Assembly (NCBI GenBank): GCA_947305445.1
Contig: CAMZDU010000025.1
Location: 1-9,289, forward strand
Length of the DNA: 9,289 bases
Source of the DNA: an uncultured Selenomonadales bacterium
Lineage (GTDB): Bacteria; Bacillota; Negativicutes; Selenomonadales; Selenomonadaceae
Reading direction: 5' to 3'
The position numbers and the translations under genes are program-made. The notes below the pieces were generated by a model, which saw only the letters and a list, made by a program, of their open reading frames with translations, was not told where the DNA came from and did no database searches. Positions 1-5,824 of the stretch are shown piece by piece; within the stretch, counting starts at the first letter, position 1; each line of letters begins with the position of its first letter.

Positions 1-60
1 AGATTCATCCAAAACATCTTAGCATGGACTTTTGTCTATGTTTTAAGTAGCAGTGTCACA
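1..60 (+). mobile_element. Probable right end of an IS3-family (IS150-like) insertion sequence
   Basis: The first 60 bases do not belong to the Sir2 gene that follows: none of the three + frames carries the Sir2 N-terminal motifs. Read on the - strand from position 60, the segment begins TGTGACACTGC and has AGACA about 24-28 bases in. That is the general layout I remember for terminal repeats of IS150-type IS3 elements (5'-TG start, AGACA-type block near base 25). A short + frame ends at TAG 20-22, about 38 bp before the presumed tip, where an IS3 orfB would typically stop. The other end and any target duplication are outside the window, so the family call is inference. It could instead be another element type or a different rearrangement junction. 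Confidence 0.42.
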
Positions 61-680
61 ATCAGAAACTCAACCAAACTTTTTCGCCGGAGGAAATGGC
101 GTCTCATAGATTTTTCGTGAATCATACCGAAGAATTTTTTTCGTTCTATCGTGAGCGGTTCGTTTATCTGGACGCCAAGCCGAATGCGGGGCATCTTGCG
201 CTTGCCGAATTAGAACGGCGAAATATTTTAAGCGCGGTTGTCACGCAGAATATTGACGGACTTCATCAAATTGCCGGCTCGCGTGTCGTGTACGAATTGC
301 ACGGTTCGATTCGGCGAAGTTATTGCGTCAAGTGCGGTGCCAAATACGACGTCGAATTCGTGATGAAAAATATTCCCGTTCCTCACTGCGAGCACTGCGG
401 CGGGGTCGTCAAGCCGAACGTCGTTCTCTACGGCGAACAGCTCGACAACGAGACGATTGCCGGAGCAATTCGAGCCATTGCCGACGCGGACACGCTGATT
501 GTCGGCGGCACGAGTTTGATTGTATATCCTGCGGCGGGTTTGCTCGACTACTTCCGCGGCCGCCATTTGATTTTGATTAACAAGACCGCCACGCATGCCG
601 ACGCCGACGCCGAACTTGTTATCCGCGAAAATATCGGAGCCACGCTTGCCGAAGCCGTTGCCTTGCTGAAAAGGACGTGA
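60..680 (+). pseudogene. Sir2-family NAD-dependent protein deacylase, 5' end lost
   Basis: Sirtuins remove acyl groups from lysines using NAD+. From the ATG at 96 the frame shows most of the fold: QNIDGLH (residues 51-57), the ELHGS motif with the catalytic His (69), a zinc ribbon with two CxxC pairs (Cys77/80 and 98/101), and GGTS (137-140). Homology-like coding extends upstream of the ATG (residues reading NQKLNQTFSPEEM) back to about position 60, then breaks at a TAG (48-50). The N-terminal segment with GAGxS and the DFRS arginine, roughly 45 residues needed to bind NAD, is absent. The cause appears to be the insertion-sequence-like DNA at 1-60. ATG 96 has a GGAGG only 2 bases away and lies inside the conserved region, so it is probably not the native start. 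A shortened 194-residue protein from ATG 96 is possible but unlikely to be active. Confidence 0.82.
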
Positions 681-684
681 TGCC

Positions 685-2118
685 TTGAGCTTTTTGCAGT
701 ACATAAATCGGACGCTGAACTCTTCGCGCTCGATGATTTTGTTCGCACTGTTCGCGGGATATTTTTTTGTGCGCAGGAGTTTGATGCCGCTGGCCTACGA
801 CGATTTTTGTTACGCATTTATCTGGGACGGAGAGCACGGCGGAAATTTGGACGGCATACAAATCGGTTCGCCCGAACTTGAACACCGCGAGCGCGTGAAT
901 TCTTTCGGCGACATCTTTCAATCGCAGTGGTCGCACTATCTGACATGGGGCGGACGAGTTTTCGCGCATTCAATCGTGCAATTTTTTCTGTGGATAGGCA
1001 AGCCGTATTTCAACGTCGCCAACACAATCGTCTTCGTGCTGCTGATATTGGTGATAATCAATCTGGCAAACACGTGGCTGAAAATTTCACGTGCCGCGCT
1101 CGTGTGGATATTTTTGAGTTTAAATCTGTTCGCCGCCTGTTCGGTCAATACAATGATTTGGCTGACCGGCTCTTGCAATTATATGTGGATGTCGTTTGTG
1201 CAACTGTTCTTCCTCACGCCGTATGTCAAAGCGTTGCGTTCACACGAGGCCGGCAACTCCGCGCTAAACGTCGTGATAATGATTGTGCTCGGATTGTTGG
1301 CGGGCGCGTCGAATGAGGCGGGCGCACTTGTCACGATTTTTTTGGCGGTGCTGATGACCGTTATGTGTAAGGCGCAGGGGATTTTCCGTCCGTGGATGCT
1401 CGTCGGACTTATCGGACTGAGCATTGGCTTCGCGTTCATGATACTCGCGCCGGGTAATTTCGCACGACTGTATTTAACGCACCCGAACTACCACTTCACG
1501 GCGGAAATATTTTTTACGAACCTGCAGGAATTTTTCTCGCGGATAGTCGCGACAGATTTAATCGTTCTGATTCCGATGTTCCTGTACTTTTTCAAGCGCA
1601 AATCCGGACAACTGAACACGTCGGAAATTTTGATGATACTGTTCGCGGCGGGCGGCTTCCTCGTGCCGACGATAATGTTGTTCGTGCCGGACTTTAACCT
1701 GCGAATAGCAATGCCGTCGACGGTGTTCACTTTGGTTGCGGCGACGAGCGCAATTTTGCAACTCAAGCGTTCAGACTTCAATTTAAGTTTGTATCTGCCG
1801 AAAAAATTTTTGCACGGGGTGAGCGTGGCGTTGACGACAATTTTGGTCGCCTACTTCGTGACGATAATTTACGTCGACATTTCCATATTCAATGCTTCGC
1901 GTCGACAAGTCAGATACATTCAGCGAAACGCCGAATTGGATCCGATTGAGCTGTCGCCTTTGCCGGTGCGTCATCGCTTTGAAAAAATTCACTCCGACAG
2001 GAGCGCGGTTATCTATCTAGACCATCTGGGCGGCATTCTTGACAATCCCAATTACTGTCTGAATTTGATGCTCGCTCAATATTACGGTGTGCGCCATGTC
2101 GTTGCCGTCGAAGAATAA
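685..2118 (+). CDS. DUF6056-like polytopic membrane protein
   Basis: This is a 477-residue integral membrane protein with about ten hydrophobic segments, for example near residues 16-34, 113-128, 138-153, 195-208, 216-228, 237-254, 291-303, 315-334, 344-359 and 378-398. It ends in a polar tail of about 75 residues. Recurrent motifs match what I recall of the DUF6056 family: YDDFCY (38-43), WGGR (88-91), TGSCNYMW (161-168), NEAG (210-213), APGNFAR (255-261) and LRIAMP (339-344). The function is unknown. The overall shape resembles polyprenyl-linked glycosyltransferases of the GT-C type, with an acidic pair after the first helix, but that is only a suggestion. The start is TTG at 685, 9 bases after AAGGA (671-675). 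The ATG at 680 reaches a stop after one further codon. It begins 4 bases after the Sir2 stop, so it was probably co-transcribed with it. Confidence 0.75.
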   Translation: MSFLQYINRTLNSSRSMILFALFAGYFFVRRSLMPLAYDDFCYAFIWDGEHGGNLDGIQIGSPELEHRERVNSFGDIFQSQWSHYLTWGGRVFAHSIVQFFLWIGKPYFNVANTIVFVLLILVIINLANTWLKISRAALVWIFLSLNLFAACSVNTMIWLTGSCNYMWMSFVQLFFLTPYVKALRSHEAGNSALNVVIMIVLGLLAGASNEAGALVTIFLAVLMTVMCKAQGIFRPWMLVGLIGLSIGFAFMILAPGNFARLYLTHPNYHFTAEIFFTNLQEFFSRIVATDLIVLIPMFLYFFKRKSGQLNTSEILMILFAAGGFLVPTIMLFVPDFNLRIAMPSTVFTLVAATSAILQLKRSDFNLSLYLPKKFLHGVSVALTTILVAYFVTIIYVDISIFNASRRQVRYIQRNAELDPIELSPLPVRHRFEKIHSDRSAVIYLDHLGGILDNPNYCLNLMLAQYYGVRHVVAVEE

Positions 2119-2139
2119 ATTTTTTTGGAGGTATCTTTA

Positions 2140-2487
2140 ATGACTGATTGTATCTTCTGCAAGATTGCGGCCGGAGAAATTCCCGCGCAAGTCGTCTATC
2201 AAGACGAAAGCGTCGTTGCCTTCCGTGACCTGTCACCGAAAGCTCCCGTGCACGTTCTTATCGTTCCGAAAAAACACGTGCAGAGCGTCGCGCATTTCAC
2301 GGCGGCGGACAAAGAACTTGCCGCGCATATTTTCGTTGACGTGGTGCCAAAGCTCGCCTCCGAACTCGGTCTTGCCGAGGCCGGTTTTCGGCTCGTTTTG
2401 AACACGGGCAACGACGGAGGGCAAAGTGTTCACCATCTGCACGTTCACATGCTCGGCGGCAGAAAAATGACATGGCCGCCCGGCTGA
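2140..2487 (+). CDS. HIT-family purine nucleoside phosphoramidase / nucleotide hydrolase (HinT-like)
   Basis: This 115-residue protein is of normal size for the HinT branch of the histidine triad superfamily, cytosolic hydrolases of AMP-linked substrates such as adenosine phosphoramidates. It opens with the typical CIFCKIAAGEIPA segment containing a CxxC pair, followed by VYQDE, FRDLSPKAPVH and LIVPKKH, and ends with the catalytic triad HLHVHMLGG. A TTG at 2125 would extend it in frame, but that extension contains the ribosome binding site GGAGG (2127-2131), 8 bases before ATG 2140, so ATG 2140 is the start. It lies 21 bases downstream of the DUF6056-like gene and is closed by a terminator, so it is probably the last gene of that operon. 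The physiological substrate cannot be told from sequence. Confidence 0.93.
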   Translation: MTDCIFCKIAAGEIPAQVVYQDESVVAFRDLSPKAPVHVLIVPKKHVQSVAHFTAADKELAAHIFVDVVPKLASELGLAEAGFRLVLNTGNDGGQSVHHLHVHMLGGRKMTWPPG

Positions 2488-2512
2488 TTTCAAAACCGCG
2501 GAATCTTTTTTA

Positions 2513-2553
2513 CCTGGTCAACTTGATTTTATCAATCGCCAGGATTTTTTTTT
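2513..2553 (+). terminator. Rho-independent terminator after the HIT gene
   Basis: A two-part stem, CCTGG (2513-2517) with CCAGG (2539-2543) and inside it TTGAT (2523-2527) with ATCAA (2531-2535), is followed by A and nine T (2545-2553). It closes the + strand operon 25 bases after the HIT stop and abuts the stop codon of the convergent recF. The opposite strand lacks a T-tail, so it appears one-directional. Confidence 0.7.
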
Positions 2554-2554
2554 G

Positions 2555-3655
2555 TCAGTCGTCGGCTTCGGTGAGTGTGCCCGCTTCGACACGAAAAAAT
2601 TTTCCTAAAGTGCGTGACGGAAAATACGTTCGGTCGGTGGCGGTTATCAGCGTCTGAATTTTTTCTCGGCGCAAAAATTCCAGCAACAGCTCGCGGCGGT
2701 CGGCGTCAAGTTCGCTCATCACGTCCTCGAGCAACAACAACGTATATTCGCCCGTCTCCGATTTAAGGAATTGTAATTCGGACAACTTCAGCGCGAGTGC
2801 AACCGTCCGCAACTGTCCCTGCGAGCCGAAAAGTTTTAGTTCCCGACTGTTGATAAAAAATCTTAAATCGTCCAGATGCGGCCCAAAACTCGTCGAGCCG
2901 CGTTGTACGTCTTTTAATCGTCGCGCCCGCAACAGCTTTAGAAAATTTTCCGAAATGTTTTCCCGCGAATCAAGCATGCGCATTTCGTAAGTCATCGATA
3001 AATTTTCCGACTGCGCGGAGATTTGTCGTTGCAGGAAGTTGGCCGAAGCGTTGAGCTTTTCGACGGCGGCCAGTCTCATGCCGATAACTTTTTCGGCGAA
3101 GAATGACAACTGCTCGTCCCAAAGCTCCAAGTCCGACGTCCGCGCCGAATCGTCACGAATTCTTTTTAACAGGGCGTTGCGCAATTCGACGAGCCGATTA
3201 TATTTCAGCAAGTCCATAAAATACACCGGCGACGCTTGCGAAATTTGCGCGTCCAAAAATTTTCTGCGTTTCGACGACGAGCCTTTGAACATGAATAAAT
3301 CTTCGGGCGAAAAGAGCACGGAGTTGAGTTTGCCGACGAGTTCACGCGGACGAATGGGATTGACGTCGAGGCGAATTCGGCGGCGGCGGTCGAAGGAAGT
3401 TTCTATCGCCAGCTCGTGCGAGATACCCGCCTTGAAAAATTTTATTCGGACAAACGCGGCGTCTTGTCCCCAACGAATCAGCTCGGATTCTCTGCCCGCA
3501 CGCGAGCGCAACAGCGACGCGAAATTAATCGACTCAAGAATATTGGTCTTGCCCTGGGCGTTGCGGCCGAGAAAAATATTTATCGCCTCGTCGGGACAAA
3601 AATTTATTTCGGCGATGTTGCGCCAGTCTCTCAAAAAAATTTCAGCGATATTCAT
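2555..3655 (-). CDS. recF: RecF, DNA replication and repair ATPase
   Basis: RecF is an SMC/ABC-like ATPase that binds gapped DNA and, with RecO and RecR, loads RecA at single-strand gaps. The 366-residue protein has the usual length. It starts MNIAEIFLRDWRN, in place of the family's common L..L..FRN pattern. It has Walker A GRNAQGKT (30-37), the LFSPEDL segment (114-120), GPHLDDL (258-264), the ABC signature SQGQLR (278-283), Walker B with D-loop LLLLEDVMSELD (306-317), and ITATD near the end (337-341). An ATG 21 bases further upstream exists in frame. The start at 3655 is preferred because it forms an ATGA overlap with the stop of the upstream aminotransferase and matches the family N-terminus. 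No clear ribosome binding site is visible, consistent with translational coupling. Neither dnaA nor dnaN is adjacent. Confidence 0.93.
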   Translation of the reverse strand: MNIAEIFLRDWRNIAEINFCPDEAINIFLGRNAQGKTNILESINFASLLRSRAGRESELIRWGQDAAFVRIKFFKAGISHELAIETSFDRRRRIRLDVNPIRPRELVGKLNSVLFSPEDLFMFKGSSSKRRKFLDAQISQASPVYFMDLLKYNRLVELRNALLKRIRDDSARTSDLELWDEQLSFFAEKVIGMRLAAVEKLNASANFLQRQISAQSENLSMTYEMRMLDSRENISENFLKLLRARRLKDVQRGSTSFGPHLDDLRFFINSRELKLFGSQGQLRTVALALKLSELQFLKSETGEYTLLLLEDVMSELDADRRELLLEFLRREKIQTLITATDRTYFPSRTLGKFFRVEAGTLTEADD

Positions 3656-4821
3656 TTTGCGCAACCGATTGTCCACTTGACCTGCTCGGCGACTTGTCGC
3701 ATAACGTCGGCGGTTTGGACGAGTGCCATGCGCACGAAACCTTCACCGCTCGGCCCGAAGGCGGCTCCCGGCGTCACCATGACGTTTGACCGCTCAAGCA
3801 AAGTTTCGACGAATTCTTCTGACGTGCCGAAATTCTTCGGGACAGGTGCCCACACGAACATTGTCGCCCGCGGCTTGTCCATGAGCCAGCCCGCCGCGCA
3901 CAGTCCGTCAACCAGAGCGTCGCGCCGTTCAATGTAAGCCGCACGCGTCCTATCAATAACTTCCCGCGGGCTTTGTAAAGCCGCAATCGCCGCCCGCTGA
4001 ATCGGCAGGAACAACCCGTAGTCGATGTTGCTTTTCAGAAGCTTGACGTGCTCGACGATTGCGCGATTGCCCAAGCAAAAGCCGACACGTGCGCCCGCGA
4101 ATCCGTAAGTTTTCGACAGGGAATTGAACTCAACGCCGACGTCCTTCGCGCCGGCAAAACTCAAGAAACTGAATCCGCGATTGCCGTCAAAAATCAGTTC
4201 GCTGTAAGCGTTGTCGTGCAGGACGACGATATCATTGCGTTTGGCGAAGTGAATCAGCCGTTCGTAAAAATCTTCGGGAGCAACGGCCGTCGTCGGGTTG
4301 TTCGGATAAGAGACGACCATAAACTTTGCACGCGCCGCCACGTCGCGGGGGATGTCGTCAAGCTGAATGATGTAGTTGTGCTCGCGCAACTGCGGCATAA
4401 AAAAAATTTCCGAGCCTGCCAGTCGCGGCCCGTCGGCGAAGACCGGATAGCACGGGTCGGGCACGAGCGTCAAGTCTCCGTCGTCAATCAACGTCAGGGC
4501 AATGTGCGACAAACCTTCCTGCGAACCCCACAGCGAGCAAACTTCAGTAGCGGGGTCAATTTCCACGCCGTAACGTCGACGATACCAATCGGCCGCCTCG
4601 GTTAACAATTCGTTCGTATCAGTTATCGCGTAGACGTAATTTTCCGGCTTGAGAGCCTCCTGCGCTAAAACCTGCATGACGTGCGCGGGCGGCGGAATAT
4701 TCGGTGCGCCGATTGACAAATCGATAACTTGTTCACCCGCCGAAATTTTTTTGCGTTTCATTGCGGCGAGCCGTGCAAAAACTCCCTCGCCGAAATTGTT
4801 CATGCGCTTTGCAAAGTCCAA
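3652..4821 (-). CDS. PLP-dependent aminotransferase, class I/II fold, DapL-like
   Basis: This is a 389-residue fold-type I aminotransferase. Visible landmarks are DLSIGAPNIPPP (35-46), GSQEG (99-103) at the PLP phosphate-binding turn, VPDPCYPVF, YPNNPTT (172-178) with the cofactor-contacting Asn, HDNAYSEL (202-209) with Asp203 and Tyr206, and SLSKTYGFAGARVGF with the Schiff-base lysine at 237. The YPNNPT and DNAYSE segments resemble LL-diaminopimelate aminotransferases and related alanine/aspartate enzymes, so lysine or cell-wall precursor synthesis is possible. The substrate is not settled by sequence. I place the start at TTG 4821, which has GGGAG (4830-4834) 8 bases upstream and gives the family-like N-terminus MDFAKRMNNFGEGVF. 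A longer frame from TTG 4857 would include the -10 promoter element. It is first in a two-gene unit with recF. Confidence 0.9.
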   Translation of the reverse strand: MDFAKRMNNFGEGVFARLAAMKRKKISAGEQVIDLSIGAPNIPPPAHVMQVLAQEALKPENYVYAITDTNELLTEAADWYRRRYGVEIDPATEVCSLWGSQEGLSHIALTLIDDGDLTLVPDPCYPVFADGPRLAGSEIFFMPQLREHNYIIQLDDIPRDVAARAKFMVVSYPNNPTTAVAPEDFYERLIHFAKRNDIVVLHDNAYSELIFDGNRGFSFLSFAGAKDVGVEFNSLSKTYGFAGARVGFCLGNRAIVEHVKLLKSNIDYGLFLPIQRAAIAALQSPREVIDRTRAAYIERRDALVDGLCAAGWLMDKPRATMFVWAPVPKNFGTSEEFVETLLERSNVMVTPGAAFGPSGEGFVRMALVQTADVMRQVAEQVKWTIGCAK

Positions 4822-4848
4822 AGTATCAGCTCCCAAAATTTTTCCGCC

Positions 4849-4877
4849 ATTATACAAAACAAAAACCGCTCAAGCAA
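4849..4877 (-). promoter_or_regulatory. Sigma-A type promoter of the aminotransferase-recF unit
   Basis: On the - strand TTGCTT (4872-4877) is separated by exactly 17 bases from a perfect TATAAT (4849-4854). Transcription would begin near 4842, giving a short leader that holds the GGGAG ribosome binding site (4830-4834) ahead of TTG 4821. The -35 element lies in the loop of the inverted repeat at 4864-4888. Confidence 0.6.
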
Positions 4878-4888
4878 ACCGAGCGGTT
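4855..4888 (-). terminator. Hairpin with T-rich tail on the minus strand
   Basis: A perfect 8-bp inverted repeat, AACCGCTC (4864-4871) and GAGCGGTT (4881-4888) with a 9-base loop, is followed on the - strand by TTTTTGTTTTG. This is a good intrinsic terminator for anything transcribed leftwards from the 4890-5190 region. It overlaps the aminotransferase promoter, so it could alternatively be an operator. The + strand direction has no T-tail. Confidence 0.55.
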
Positions 4889-4913
4889 AAGATTTATCGT
4901 TTGGCAAATTATT

Positions 4914-5012
4914 TCACTTGCAACAAGAAAATCGATTGCCGTGCCGTGAACTACTCACCGCCAGGCGGTAGCTTCTTGGATCATAGAGGTTGAGCCGAAG
5001 GTTACGTCTCAT
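4914..5012 (-). CDS. Possible 32-residue small ORF, unrecognised
   Basis: On the - strand an ATG at 5012 opens a 32-codon frame ending with TGA at 4914-4916. The product would be very basic, with repeated arginines, the segment YDPRSYRLAVSSSRHGN and a C-terminal CCK. It has no hydrophobic span and I recognise no family. In its favour, a T-tailed hairpin (4855-4888) lies 26 bases after the stop on the same strand and a purine-rich GAGAGGA sits before the ATG. Against it, that purine run is only about 2 bases from the ATG, too close for a normal ribosome binding site. The same DNA also folds into hairpins that could be non-coding or transposon-derived. This is a weak call. Confidence 0.2.
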   Translation of the reverse strand: MRRNLRLNLYDPRSYRLAVSSSRHGNRFSCCK

Positions 5013-5023
5013 TTCCTCTCACA
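4938..5023 (+). other. Hairpin-rich segment resembling the 3' end of an IS200/IS605-type element
   Basis: Read on the + strand, a GTGAACTACTCA block (4946-4957) is followed by the tight inverted repeat ACCGCC/GGCGGT (4957-4969), then AGCTTCTTGG, then a second compound stem. That stem pairs AGAGG with CCTCT and, inside it, TGAG with CTCA (about 4985-5019). A GTGAACTACTCA-hairpin-GCTTCTT arrangement is what I recall just downstream of tnpB in IS200/IS605/IS1341 elements, where it forms the right end and the omega/guide RNA scaffold. No tnpA or tnpB coding sequence is present, since the aminotransferase begins immediately to the left, so at most this is a solo end or relic. The family assignment is from memory and tentative. 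Confidence 0.33.
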
Positions 5024-5044
5024 CAAGCGTTACTTCCTTTTCGA

Positions 5045-5074
5045 GCAAAATTATTTTTGTAAAAATAATTTTGC
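5045..5074. repeat. Perfect 14-bp A/T-rich inverted repeat
   Basis: GCAAAATTATTTTT (5045-5058) and its exact reverse complement (5061-5074) are separated only by GT. This could be a hairpin in RNA, a bidirectional terminator-like element, or a dimeric operator. It lies between the IS-like hairpins and the tRNA promoter. I recognise no regulator box in it. Confidence 0.6.
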
Positions 5075-5091
5075 AAGTCAATGCGCAATTC

Positions 5092-5170
5092 AGCCCGCCA
5101 CCTATAGAGGTAGGGGAATTCTCGCGCAAGGAGGTTAAATTTCGTCAATCTTGACATTACGCGGGCTTTT
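5092..5170 (+). other. Terminator-like structure overlapping the tRNA promoter
   Basis: AGCCCGC (5092-5098) pairs with GCGGGCT (5161-5167), and the T-rich run TTTTTGTTATT follows on the + strand. The loop of about 62 bases contains a smaller hairpin, ACCT/AGGT (5099-5110, extended by flanking CC/GG pairs with bulges), and an AAGGAGGT (5128-5135) with no credible ORF after it. It could terminate a + strand RNA made from this intergenic region, but the 7-bp stem with so large a loop may be chance. Confidence 0.25.
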
Positions 5171-5179
5171 TGTTATTAT
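5151..5179 (+). promoter_or_regulatory. Strong sigma-A type promoter of tRNA-Ser
   Basis: A perfect -35 TTGACA (5151-5156), a 17-base spacer and a -10 TATTAT (5174-5179) lie 11 bases before the first base of the tRNA. This is the expected geometry for a strong stable-RNA promoter. Confidence 0.8.
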
Positions 5180-5190
5180 CGCGACAATTC

Positions 5191-5279
<89 letters not shown>

Positions 5280-5286
5280 CAAAATT

Positions 5287-5357
5287 GCAATTAGAAATTA
5301 GGAATTAGGAATGTGAAATTTGTTTGAATTCATTCCTAATTCCTAATTGTTAATTCC
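5287..5357. repeat. Inverted repeat built from AATTAGG heptamers (MITE-like)
   Basis: An 18-bp arm AATTAGGAATTAGGAATG (5296-5313) is followed by a 17-base loop and its exact reverse complement (5331-5348). Weaker pairing extends the stem to about 5287-5357. Each arm is internally a tandem AATTAGG repeat. There is no T-run after it, so it is not a standard terminator for the tRNA. It fills nearly all of the space between the tRNA and the response regulator, as a small dispersed repeat or hairpin element might. Confidence 0.7.
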
Positions 5358-5383
5358 ACATTGATAGAAGGGCGGCGATTTTT

Positions 5384-5800
5384 ATGGAACAAACAACGGC
5401 CGACGAGCAAGAAAAATTGCGAATACTCATCACCGACGACTCGCGGTTGTTGCGCAAAAAACTTCGCGAAGAACTCGAACGGCTCGGTTGTGAAGTCGTC
5501 GAGGCAGTCAACGGCAAAGAGGCAATCACTCTCGTTCTGGAACAAGAACCCGACGCCGTCTTTTTGGATATCGTCATGCCGATTGTCGGCGGGATTGAAG
5601 CATTGCAATTTATCCGCGAAGTCGCTCCAAATGTGTCGGTCGTCATGCTCAGCTCCATGGGCACGCCGCAAAAACTCATGCAATGTCTGAAAATGGGTGC
5701 GATAGATTTTATTCACAAACCCTACGCCAAAGAACAAATTGTTCACACGGTCGAGACGATACGAAAACTCAAAGCCAAGCGTAAGAAACTTAACGATTGA
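5384..5800 (+). CDS. Stand-alone CheY-like response regulator receiver
   Basis: This 138-residue single-domain receiver accepts a phosphoryl group from a histidine kinase and acts through protein contact, since no output domain is present. Key residues are all visible: the acidic pair Asp18/Asp19 (TDDS), phospho-acceptor Asp62 (LDIVMP), the switch Ser at 90 or 91 in VVMLSSMG, and Lys112 in the HKPY motif. The SSMGTPQKLMQCLKMGAIDFIHKP stretch is typical of CheY-type proteins of Bacillota. Start ATG 5384 follows the purine-rich AGAAGGGCGG (5366-5375). A short charged tail of lysines ends the protein. No kinase or chemotaxis gene is next to it, so the partner is unknown. A cupin gene follows 24 bases downstream, probably in the same transcript. 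Confidence 0.92.
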   Translation: MEQTTADEQEKLRILITDDSRLLRKKLREELERLGCEVVEAVNGKEAITLVLEQEPDAVFLDIVMPIVGGIEALQFIREVAPNVSVVMLSSMGTPQKLMQCLKMGAIDFIHKPYAKEQIVHTVETIRKLKAKRKKLND

Positions 5801-5824
5801 CTGTTCAACGAAGGAGGCTTTACC

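Noticed and set aside
228..704. 158-codon open frame on the minus strand
   Set aside because: It overlaps the Sir2 remnant almost completely. The + strand frame has zinc and catalytic motifs, and the minus frame has none.
3039..3680. 213-codon open frame on the + strand
   Set aside because: It is antisense to recF, and its serine- and arginine-rich composition is typical of a shadow frame.
4048..4605. 185-codon open frame on the + strand
   Set aside because: It is entirely antisense to the aminotransferase, which has all PLP-enzyme landmarks.
4649..4993. + strand frame running out of the aminotransferase into the intergenic hairpins
   Set aside because: Most of it is antisense to the aminotransferase, and the rest reads through hairpin DNA without a domain or ribosome binding site.
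4890..5190. Signal recognition particle RNA, RNase P RNA or a T-box leader next to tRNA-Ser
   Set aside because: The conserved SRP helix 8 sequence, the RNase P GAGGAAAGTCC core and T-box hallmark sequences were looked for by eye and are absent.
5287..5357. CRISPR or terminator interpretation of the AATTAGG repeat
   Set aside because: There are only two direct units per arm with no spacers, and no T-run follows the stem.
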